NCBI GenBank assembly: GCA_002367635.1
Contig: DFDI01000084.1
Coordinates: 29,260 to 46,600, forward strand
DNA length: 17,341 nt
Reading direction: 5' to 3'
DNA from: Betaproteobacteria bacterium UBA3031
GTDB taxonomy: Bacteria > Pseudomonadota > Gammaproteobacteria > Burkholderiales > Eutrophovitaceae
This document shows positions 7,176-12,645 of this stretch, piece after piece. Every line of letters starts with the position of its first letter. The stretch's first letter is position 1. The notes below the pieces were generated by a model. That model was not told where the DNA came from and searched no databases. It was given only the letters and a program-made list of their open reading frames with translations. Position numbers and translations under genes: made by a program.

Positions 7176-7835
7176 ATGACGGATCACGATTTGCCAATTC
7201 TGTGGACCTTTCGTCGCTGTCCCTACGCGATGCGGGCGCGATTAGCGATCAAGCGCAGCGGTATCTTGGTGTATCTCAGGGAAATCCTACTGAAGGATAA
7301 ACCTGCTGAGTTTGTCAAAGATAGTGAGAAAGCAACAGTCCCCGTGCTCAAGCTGCCTGACGGTAAAATCCTTGAGGAGAGTGTGGAAATCATGCTTTGG
7401 GCGCTCAAACAGAATGATCCTGATGATTGGTGTCAGGTGCTCGATGCTGAAGCTGAATACTCAAAATTATTTTTAACCGAGTTGGATGGTGCGTTTAAGG
7501 ATGCTTTGGATCGATACAAGTACGCGAGTCGCTATGGTTTGAACGGTGATGAGGTTTTGGGGTATCGCTCGATTGGATCTGCGTTTCTTCAACGCGTTAA
7601 TGAGCGGTTAGACAAACATCCATTTGTATCAGGGCAGAGGCAAGGTTTTCTCGATATTGCGAGTCTTCCTTTCGTGCGTCAATTTCGTATTGCAGATCCA
7701 ATCTGGTTTGATAATCAAAATTGGGACCCACTGCATGAATGGCTCCAACAATTTCTTGAGTCAGAACAATTTGCGGTCATTATGCAAAAGTTTAAACCTT
7801 GGGACTCACAGAAAGGTGATGGCATCTCTTTTTGA
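7176..7835 (+). CDS. Glutathione S-transferase-like protein
   Basis: This is a cytosolic thioredoxin-fold protein of 219 residues. The N-terminal domain has R-R-C-P-Y-A-M-R-A (Cys15 as catalytic candidate, as in omega/beta-like GSTs), the cis-Pro motif T-V-P-V-L and the E-E-S glutathione-binding turn (L-E-E-S-V-E). The helical C-terminal domain contains F-L-D-I-A-S-L-P-F, the G/F-x-x-D-I-x-x-x-P position of GSTs. It probably conjugates glutathione to, or reduces, an electrophile; the substrate is unknown. The ATG at 7176 gives the usual short N-terminus; a GTG at 7155 would add seven residues. Neither has a clear ribosome binding site. Divergent from the DehI-like gene, convergent with the tautomerase gene (29-nt gap). 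Confidence 0.9.
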   Translation: MTDHDLPILWTFRRCPYAMRARLAIKRSGILVYLREILLKDKPAEFVKDSEKATVPVLKLPDGKILEESVEIMLWALKQNDPDDWCQVLDAEAEYSKLFLTELDGAFKDALDRYKYASRYGLNGDEVLGYRSIGSAFLQRVNERLDKHPFVSGQRQGFLDIASLPFVRQFRIADPIWFDNQNWDPLHEWLQQFLESEQFAVIMQKFKPWDSQKGDGISF

Positions 7836-7864
7836 GCGCACTAGAGCGTTATCTTAAGACCTCT

Positions 7865-8233
7865 TCAGGTTAATTCGCTTGCGGGTTTCCATTCTGGGAG
7901 GGGAGTCCCACCTGTGTAATGATTCTCGGCTGGATTTTCTCTGAAGAGAACATAAATGTCCTCTTCCTTGACGTTTAATTCCTCCAACAATATTCGAGAG
8001 ATCTCGTCAACAAGTGCTTTTTTTCGTTCAGGGCTCCGGCCGGGCCTTAAGTCAACATCAACAACCGGCAGTCCATCGCCAATAACTCCGAACGCTTCAG
8101 AGATAGACACATAATCGTACTTAGTTTCCTTAGGTGCGAGTGTGCGTAATACTGCTTCTTTGATATTTGTGCGAATGTTATCTTTTTTTTCTGGAGATGT
8201 TCCCTCGGGGACCACAACTCGAATGAGTGGCAT
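7865..8233 (-). CDS. Tautomerase-superfamily protein, two 4-OT-like halves
   Basis: This 122-residue enzyme of the 4-oxalocrotonate tautomerase superfamily uses an N-terminal proline as catalytic base after Met removal (M-P-L-I-R). The internal duplication is plain: P-L-I-R-V-V-V-P-E-G-T-S-P-E-K-K at 2-17 aligns with P-V-V-D-V-D-L-R-P-G-R-S-P-E-R-K at 56-71, and both halves continue as helix then strand. The size and the E-N-H-Y-T-G-G near the C-terminus (103-109) resemble the double-domain group that includes malonate semialdehyde decarboxylase and cis-3-chloroacrylic acid dehalogenase relatives. The reaction cannot be assigned from sequence. AAGGAA lies 5 nt upstream of the ATG. The putative micro-ORF ends 17 nt upstream on the same strand. 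Confidence 0.9.
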   Translation of the reverse strand: MPLIRVVVPEGTSPEKKDNIRTNIKEAVLRTLAPKETKYDYVSISEAFGVIGDGLPVVDVDLRPGRSPERKKALVDEISRILLEELNVKEEDIYVLFRENPAENHYTGGTPLPEWKPASELT

Positions 8234-8250
8234 ATCGTTCCTTAGTGCTG

Positions 8251-8352
8251 TTATCGACGTAATATTGATTTAATAATTCTAATCACACCCGGCATCAGAC
8301 GCATTAGAATCCGTGGTAAAAACTTTCTAAGTAAAAATGCAAAAATTCTCAT
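8251..8352 (-). CDS. Putative 33-residue cationic amphipathic micro-protein
   Basis: This short open frame reads M-R-I-F-A-F-L-L-R-K... and ends I-K-S-I-L-R-R. It has eight Arg, two Lys and no acidic residue; nearly everything else is hydrophobic. The basic residues at 14, 18, 25, 28 and 32 fall on one side of a helix, broken by P-G at 21-22. Such a peptide would bind membranes or nucleic acid. GAAAG lies 4 nt upstream of the ATG. It sits between the SDR and tautomerase genes, 17 nt before the latter, and 26 nt downstream of a 30-nt palindrome. No homologue is recognised and it could be a chance frame; the strong composition bias and the position are the only support. Confidence 0.35.
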   Translation of the reverse strand: MRIFAFLLRKFLPRILMRLMPGVIRIIKSILRR

Positions 8353-8378
8353 GATCTTTCATTTTCCGAGTGAGGTTT

Positions 8379-8408
8379 CACCATATACAGTTACAACTGT
8401 ATATGGTG
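8379..8408. promoter_or_regulatory. 30-nt near-perfect palindrome, candidate operator
   Basis: CACCATATACAGTT (8379-8392) and AACTGTATATGGTG (8395-8408) are perfect 14-bp arms with a 2-nt spacer. No T-run follows on either strand, so it is not a usual terminator. Its size and symmetry fit the operator of a dimeric repressor such as TetR or GntR types. It lies 42 nt past the SDR stop, 26 nt before the micro-ORF and 145 nt before the tautomerase start. No regulator gene is present nearby. Confidence 0.6.
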
Positions 8409-8450
8409 CGGTTGAGACTGGAGGCCTTCTGGTTACGCCCGATGTGCTGG

Positions 8451-9221
8451 TTAAAAGTTCTCAGACCAAGGTCTAAGATCAAGCTCGAGCGTCCAGGCAC
8501 TTCTGTGCTGGTGGTGCAACATCCAGTAAGCCTCAGCAATGGCCTCAATATTGAGCATCCCATCCTCCCCGCGCTCAGCCTTAAGTTGAGGCGCACGTCG
8601 ATTGAGTCGTTCGCCATTGATTCCGCCATCAATAATGACATGTCCAACGTGGATGTTCTTTGGGCCAAATTCTCTCGATAAACTTTGTGCTAAATTTCTA
8701 ACACCTCCTTTTGCAGCAGAGAATGGTGAAAATTTTGCTTTCCCACGCAAGCTGCCTGACGCTCCGGTTAAAATTAAGGTGCCTCTTGATCTCTCAAGGA
8801 AATGGGGTAGCACAGCCTGAGCGAGGAGAAACGAGCCTAAGGTATGCTCACGCCAATGCGTCGTAAACGATTCCTCTGTGACCTCCAAAAAAGGAGCTGG
8901 GTTGTTACCACCTGCATTATGAACGGCAACTTCGATCGGGGTGAGCGCCTCGGCTTTATTGACGAGTTCTCTAACCGAAGCAGCATCGGTCACATCTGTG
9001 ATGATCATGCTGGCTGTTGCGCCATTAGTCATTAGTTCATCCAGAGTTTGCTGAAGCTTTTGTTCGCTTCGTCCAGCAATCACAACAGGGTAGCCTCCTT
9101 GCGAAAACTTTCTGGCAATTGCGGCACCTAATCCGTCTGAGGAGCCAACTCCAGAGACCAGTACTGTTCCTTTTTTATCTGTTACATTCTGCATGGTAGT
9201 CATGGCCTCAATCAGTGACAT
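8451..9221 (-). CDS. Atypical short-chain dehydrogenase/reductase (Tyr replaced by Phe)
   Basis: This is an SDR-fold protein of 256 residues. The dinucleotide-binding G-S-S-D-G-L-G (26-32), the H-N-A-G (101-104) in place of N-N-A-G, the catalytic-Ser strand L-T-G-A-S (151-155) and the V-I-I-D-G-G segment (195-200) are all present. The Y-x-x-x-K motif reads F-S-A-A-K (Phe167, Lys171), so the usual proton-donor Tyr is missing. Some SDR subfamilies with an H-V-x-H-V-I-D-G pattern naturally carry Phe here, so this is probably a family trait rather than a mutation. The reaction is unknown. The ATG at 9221 has a weak ribosome site; ATGs at 9203 and 9194 are alternatives. It could share control with the tautomerase downstream. 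Confidence 0.88.
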   Translation of the reverse strand: MSLIEAMTTMQNVTDKKGTVLVSGVGSSDGLGAAIARKFSQGGYPVVIAGRSEQKLQQTLDELMTNGATASMIITDVTDAASVRELVNKAEALTPIEVAVHNAGGNNPAPFLEVTEESFTTHWREHTLGSFLLAQAVLPHFLERSRGTLILTGASGSLRGKAKFSPFSAAKGGVRNLAQSLSREFGPKNIHVGHVIIDGGINGERLNRRAPQLKAERGEDGMLNIEAIAEAYWMLHHQHRSAWTLELDLRPWSENF

Positions 9222-9325
9222 CGTTACTGTGATTGCCTAAGTAGAATAAAGGCGCGAATGTTTCTAGCGGTAACCATCAAAGCCTATACGTAACGCTATC
9301 AAACGATTGACTCTATAGGTTCATA

Positions 9326-9354
9326 TTGTTCATGCGAGACACAATGAATATATC
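9326..9354 (+). promoter_or_regulatory. Possible promoter for the enolase-superfamily gene
   Basis: TTGTTC (9326-9331), a 17-nt spacer and TATATC (9349-9354) lie about 80 nt before the start at 9436, in the 214-nt divergent gap with the SDR gene. Both boxes are partial matches and the region is AT-rich, so this is only a candidate. A small dyad, CTATC-A-GATAG, lies between it and the gene, at 9411-9421. Confidence 0.25.
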
Positions 9355-9435
9355 GTAAAACTATATCTGTGTTTTAAATTCAGGGAACTAACTGTTACGA
9401 TTCATAACGACTATCAGATAGATATTGGAACAATC

Positions 9436-10659
9436 ATGACTAAAGCAACTAATGTCATTGCTCTTGAAACGTTGTCTTGCAGTGCTGGATGGCGTAATTA
9501 TTACTTCGTGAAGTTGACCACCGAAGAGGGCGTTGTTGGTTGGAGTGAGTTTGATGAGGGATTTGGCTCACCTGGGGTTGGAGCGGTGATTGAACAATTA
9601 GCACCGCGGGTGATTGGACAATCCGTCATGCAGCATGCGCGGATTCGAGAAGACCTTTTCTGCACAACGCGGCCAGGAGCCGGAGGGGTTGTTGGACAAG
9701 CACTCGGTGCTATTGAGAATGCATTGCTTGATGCCAAGGCTAAGACTCTAGGTCTACCGTGTTACGAGCTGCTTGGTGGAAAAATTCGAGACCGATTGCG
9801 GGTGTACTGGTCTCACTTTGTCAGTTGGCGAGCCGGTCGGATACCGCACTACTTACCGAGCATTACTGATAAGCAAGGCGTTAGAGAGATCTCTCGTGAA
9901 GCGACGCAAAGAGGCTTTACTGCGGTAAAAACTAATATATGGCGCTATGAGGATAATCAAATAAAAGGTTGGGCGCCAGGATTTGGTAGTCCGTTTGCGC
10001 CAGAGCTCAACATCGATCGAAAAATACTTAAAGGCCTTCGGGAACACCTTGAGACGATACGTGAAGAGGCGGGCGCCGATATTGATATCTTATTGGATCT
10101 AAACTTCAATGCAAAAACTGAGGGGTACTTGAAGATTTTGCGTGAAATTGAAGATTTGGACATATTTTGGATCGAACTCGACACACGTGATCCGGAAGCA
10201 CTCGCATATATTCGATCACGCAGTCCTCACCCGATCGCCTCCTGTGAGACACTCATCGGGGTACAGCAATTTTTACCATTCTTGCGTCGACAAGCCTTAG
10301 ATGTCGCCATCATTGATACTCCATGGAACGGCGTGTGGCAATCCATGAAAATCGCTGCAGTTGCTGACGCACATGAGGTGAACGTCGCATGCCACAATTT
10401 CTACGGACATTTATGCACGATGATGAATGCTCATTTTTGTGCCGCAGTGCCCAACCTCAGAATCATGGAGGTCGATATAGACCGTATTGCGTGGGATCAC
10501 GAACTATTCACGCATACCCCAGAATACGAAGACGGGCATCTCATTATTCCCAATCGACCTGGATGGGGTACCGAACCGGTGGAGGAGGCTATACGTGCGT
10601 ATCCGCCAATTAAAGCGCACGGACTTATGGGTCGTGGACGCACACAAAGTCAAACCTAA
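9436..10659 (+). CDS. Enolase-superfamily enzyme, mandelate racemase/sugar-acid dehydratase type
   Basis: This is a cytosolic Mg-dependent enzyme of 407 residues that abstracts a proton next to a carboxylate. The N-terminal capping domain holds G-W-S-E (35-38) and the A-I-E-N-A-L-x-D-A-K-A-K helix (92-103). In the barrel, metal ligands are Asp221 (D-L-N-F), Glu247 (I-E-L-D) and Glu271 (C-E-T-L). Asp294 (I-I-D-T-P-W-N-G) and His320 (A-C-H-N-F-Y-G-H) fit the Asp-His acid/base dyad of the mandelate racemase and dehydratase subgroups. K-T-N at 165-167 takes the second-strand K-x-K place with one Lys. The likely substrate is a sugar acid or another hydroxy acid; it is not deducible. TTGGAAC lies about 5 nt upstream of the ATG. 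No terminator is evident after it. Confidence 0.9.
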   Translation: MTKATNVIALETLSCSAGWRNYYFVKLTTEEGVVGWSEFDEGFGSPGVGAVIEQLAPRVIGQSVMQHARIREDLFCTTRPGAGGVVGQALGAIENALLDAKAKTLGLPCYELLGGKIRDRLRVYWSHFVSWRAGRIPHYLPSITDKQGVREISREATQRGFTAVKTNIWRYEDNQIKGWAPGFGSPFAPELNIDRKILKGLREHLETIREEAGADIDILLDLNFNAKTEGYLKILREIEDLDIFWIELDTRDPEALAYIRSRSPHPIASCETLIGVQQFLPFLRRQALDVAIIDTPWNGVWQSMKIAAVADAHEVNVACHNFYGHLCTMMNAHFCAAVPNLRIMEVDIDRIAWDHELFTHTPEYEDGHLIIPNRPGWGTEPVEEAIRAYPPIKAHGLMGRGRTQSQT

Positions 10660-10906
10660 TTTTGGATGGAAGATCGATGAATAAATCAACTCAAAAAGCC
10701 CCTATGTGTAGCCGGCGCGAGGGAGTTTGTGGGATCAAACATTACTCGGGCTGCCTTGCTGAAAGGTTACTGTGCTAATGAAACGACACGTGACGCTGCC
10801 AAAACAAACGGCCACTCTTAAAATACATCAAATGATGACAACTGTAGTCAGCTTAGCGTCACTTGATCTGTAACAGTTATATCGTGACTGTGGGGCTTTA
10901 TACTTT

Positions 10907-11626
10907 ATGGTTGATTCAATGAGACGTTTTCAAAACAAAACCACAATCTCGACTTTTATCGCATTCTGTGCGCTTTTTAGTGTGTTTCTTTGCGATAAAT
11001 CTTTGGCTAATGAGCACAAGGCCAGGCCGTCCTTTGATTGCGGAAGTATCATCTCCATCACTCAAACGGTGATTTGCGAATCTCCGACGCTATCAGCGCT
11101 CGACTTTGAATTGTCGACCTTTATTGATGGTTTAAGACAGTTATTAACTCGAACACAATACCTTGTAGAGGCTAGAACTTTCGTAGCGAAAAGGGACCAA
11201 TGTGTCGACAACATTGATTGCATCGAGAAAGTTTATGAGTCTCGTATATGGCGTGTTAGATCGCGTGTCGGCGACGTCAGTCCAATAGAAGGATCTTGGG
11301 TGAACGACACGTATGCAAATATTAATATTGTAAAACTGGGATCGACATATCGATTGAACGGATTTAGTCCCGAATCTATTGAACGTTATTGTTCAGATGG
11401 ACAGGATGCAACAATTTGGCGATCTGGCCATTTCGATATATGGGATATGAAAAAGGATGGTTTTACATACAGTTGGAATAATGAGTGTGAATGGACTTTT
11501 CTTATTTCAAACGAACAATTAGCCATCAGTGCGAGTAGAGGTTGCATTGAGACGGATGAGCTTTTTTTGGGAAGCTACCGTAAGGGGGAGCCTAGCGATC
11601 TTGAATACGTGTGTTTTGATCGATGA
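10907..11626 (+). CDS. Exported LprI/DUF1311-like protein with extra C-terminal domain
   Basis: This is a 239-residue exported protein. Signal peptide: basic start, hydrophobic 13-29, cleavage near S-L-A at 32-34. Residues 42-114 match the LprI (DUF1311) pattern: F-D-C-G at the start, V-I-C-x-x-P-x-L-x-x-L-D, a central helix, then K-R-D-x-C and C-I-x-x-x-Y-x-x-R-I, with the four Cys (45, 57, 99, 105) as two likely disulphides. Some LprI proteins inhibit lysozyme; activity here is not shown. The C-terminal half (about 126-239) begins I-E-G-S-W, is strand-rich with Trp and Cys, and resembles small lipocalin-like barrels only loosely. Start at 10907, or the internal ATG at 10919; the second gives a tidier signal peptide. 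It converges with the adhesin-E-like gene. Confidence 0.82.
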   Translation: MVDSMRRFQNKTTISTFIAFCALFSVFLCDKSLANEHKARPSFDCGSIISITQTVICESPTLSALDFELSTFIDGLRQLLTRTQYLVEARTFVAKRDQCVDNIDCIEKVYESRIWRVRSRVGDVSPIEGSWVNDTYANINIVKLGSTYRLNGFSPESIERYCSDGQDATIWRSGHFDIWDMKKDGFTYSWNNECEWTFLISNEQLAISASRGCIETDELFLGSYRKGEPSDLEYVCFDR

Positions 11627-11689
11627 GCAAAGCGCATGGGCTTATGGGTCCTGTTCTTACTCATAGGCAGGCCTAATTTTAAGCACTCA

Positions 11690-11725
11690 GTAAAAAAAGA
11701 AACCGTTTACAAGACTTTTTTGTAC
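11690..11725. terminator. AT-rich hairpin between convergent genes, possible bidirectional terminator
   Basis: GTAAAAAAAG (11690-11699) pairs with CTTTTTTGTAC (11715-11725) apart from one bulged base, around a 15-nt loop. It lies between the stop of the LprI-like gene (11626) and that of the adhesin-E-like gene (11735). The A and T tracts within the arms could act as U-runs for either direction, but there is no GC-rich stem, so efficiency is uncertain. Confidence 0.4.
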
Positions 11726-11734
11726 CCCATAACT

Positions 11735-12139
11735 TTAATTATTGCCTTTGGCCCCATCATCTGGGTCTGCGCTCTTTAATGACTCACACAAAAGCGGCAT
11801 CATCGCACCGAAAGGGCTTTGGGGTTTGGTGAGTTCCCATTTTGGAATGCGCTGAACCAAGCTCGGCTTACCCTTGGCTCGTGGTGTATCGTAATACATG
11901 GTGACGAGCAGTCTATAGCTCCCAACTTCGCATTGAAATTGGATTAATTCCCAGACGGACGCTTCATCACTACTGCCCATAATGGGGACTTGGATGATCT
12001 CTTTATCTCTGTCGTACAGACCTTCCTCCGCATCCCAGTACCAGTGATATCCATTTTTAGGTCCGTCAACAAAAATAGGCGTCCATTCGGCTTGAACACT
12101 ATTTGCGACCAAAAACAGTATCCATATCACACACCTCAT
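11735..12139 (-). CDS. Small exported protein, surface-adhesin-E-like (second copy)
   Basis: This is a 134-residue exported protein. Signal peptide 1-17 (hydrophobic 4-13, V-Q-A cleavage). The mature part starts E-W-T-P-I, then has Y-H-W-Y-W-D and Y-D-R-D-K near 31-46, W-E-L-I-Q-F-Q-C (63-70), a strand with Y-Y-D, an Arg/Lys-rich segment, Trp101 and Cys118. This is the layout of surface-adhesin protein E-like domains, with one expected disulphide (Cys70-Cys118), and it parallels the 130-residue protein at 5713-6105. The last 15 residues are an acidic, Gly/Asn-rich tail. GGAGG sits 6 nt upstream of the ATG, a strong site. The 378-nt stretch upstream holds the direct repeats and structured block, which may be its leader. 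Function unknown. Confidence 0.75.
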   Translation of the reverse strand: MRCVIWILFLVANSVQAEWTPIFVDGPKNGYHWYWDAEEGLYDRDKEIIQVPIMGSSDEASVWELIQFQCEVGSYRLLVTMYYDTPRAKGKPSLVQRIPKWELTKPQSPFGAMMPLLCESLKSADPDDGAKGNN

Positions 12140-12240
12140 CTCGCTCCTCCAACATAATTATCGAAGTACCTGTATTTCCCCCAAGTTGACTCCAACAAAA
12201 ATGAACCACCGAATGAACCACAATTCATAATATTCACCTT

Positions 12241-12281
12241 TGTTGTTAATCTCTTTGAAAGCATTGTAGGACATAAGCCCA
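12241..12281. repeat. 41-bp direct repeat, copy 1
   Basis: The 41 bp from TGTTGTTAATC to ATAAGCCCA are identical, base for base, to 12335-12375. Copies are 94 nt apart start to start, leaving 53 nt of unrelated sequence. Inside is a CTTT-G-AAAG dyad (12254-12262 region); CATTG near the middle can pair with CAATG just past the 3' end of this copy only. Just upstream is a short tandem AATGAACCAC pair (12200-12209 and 12212-12221). No cas gene is in the window. Confidence 0.85.
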
Positions 12282-12334
12282 ATGACCAGCTCATCAATTC
12301 AGCCTATGTGAGTCTGGAGAAGAGGTGCTTCCGA

Positions 12335-12375
12335 TGTTGTTAATCTCTTTGAAAGCATTGTAGGACATAAGCCCA
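12335..12375. repeat. 41-bp direct repeat, copy 2
   Basis: Identical to 12241-12281 over all 41 positions, with the match ending sharply on both sides (12334 and 12376 differ). Its last base is the first base of the inverted-repeat block at 12375-12456. Too few copies and too long a spacer for an ordinary CRISPR array; a local duplication, a remnant array or a repeated protein-binding site are all open. Confidence 0.85.
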
Positions 12376-12456
12376 CAACCTTTAAATAAAAAGATTAGGT
12401 TTTTTAAAGGTGAGTAGTCCGCATGAAATCAACAACTTAAAGGTTGTATCTAATCT
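12375..12456. other. Compact block of competing and crossing inverted repeats (possible structured RNA)
   Basis: ACAACCTTTAA (12375-12385) is perfectly complementary to TTAAAGGTTGT (12437-12447). Part of the same arm, CCTTTAAA (12379-12386), is also perfectly complementary to TTTAAAGG (12403-12410), so the two hairpins exclude each other. AGATTAG (12392-12398) pairs with CTAATCT (12450-12456), crossing the first pairing in H-type pseudoknot order. It lies between repeat copy 2 and the tRNA-Asn terminator, upstream of the adhesin-E-like gene. Apart from these repeats and the tRNA terminator, no gene is seen in 12140-12517. Confidence 0.45.
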
Positions 12457-12477
12457 ATAATGAGACGGTAATAGACA

Positions 12478-12509
12478 ATAAAAAACCGACATCATTACAA
12501 TATCGGTTT
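12478..12509 (-). terminator. Intrinsic terminator after tRNA-Asn
   Basis: Read on the minus strand, AAACCGATAT pairs with ATGTCGGTTT (ten pairs including one G-U) around a 7-nt loop, and the stem runs into a T-rich tail (TTTTTATT). It starts 8 nt beyond the tRNA 3' end and would end the tRNA transcript. Confidence 0.85.
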
Positions 12510-12517
12510 CTTATAAC

Positions 12518-12593
12518 TGGCTCCTCGACCTGGACTCGAACCAGGGACCCACTGATTAACAGTCAGTTGCTCTACCAACTGAGCTATCGAGGA
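12518..12593 (-). tRNA. tRNA-Asn (anticodon GTT)
   Basis: A complete 76-nt tRNA: 7-bp acceptor stem TCCTCGA/TCGAGGA, discriminator G, CCA encoded in the gene, D-arm with AGCTCAGTTGGTAGAGC, anticodon stem-loop CTGACTGTTAATCAG with GTT as anticodon, and a T-arm with GGTTCGAGTCC. It lies 52 nt downstream of the aminotransferase gene on the same strand and has its own terminator. Confidence 0.97.
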
Positions 12594-12645
12594 ATCGGAA
12601 GGCGCTTATGATAGTGATTCGCAGTCGGTTGGTCAACTAGAGTGC

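Noticed and set aside
8379..8408. Intrinsic terminator reading of the palindrome
   Set aside because: No T-run follows on either strand and the stem is AT-rich, so an operator is the better interpretation.
8459..8477. CAGACC-AA-GGTCT dyad near the SDR 3' end
   Set aside because: It is short, imperfect and inside coding sequence, where codons explain it.
10778..10873. 31-residue open frame between the enolase-superfamily and LprI-like genes
   Set aside because: It has only a distant AAAGG upstream, unremarkable composition and no contextual support; a frame of this length is expected by chance.
10660..10906. Terminator or promoter in the 247-nt gap before the LprI-like gene
   Set aside because: Only a 6-bp AACTGT/ACAGTT pair and weak TATA-like stretches are visible; nothing strong enough to call.
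12241..12375. CRISPR array
   Set aside because: Only two repeats, a 53-nt spacer, 41-bp repeat length and no cas genes; called a direct repeat instead.
12375..12456. Integron attC site
   Set aside because: Inverted repeats are present, but GTTRRRY and RYYYAAC core sites are not found in the right places, and there is no integrase or cassette structure.
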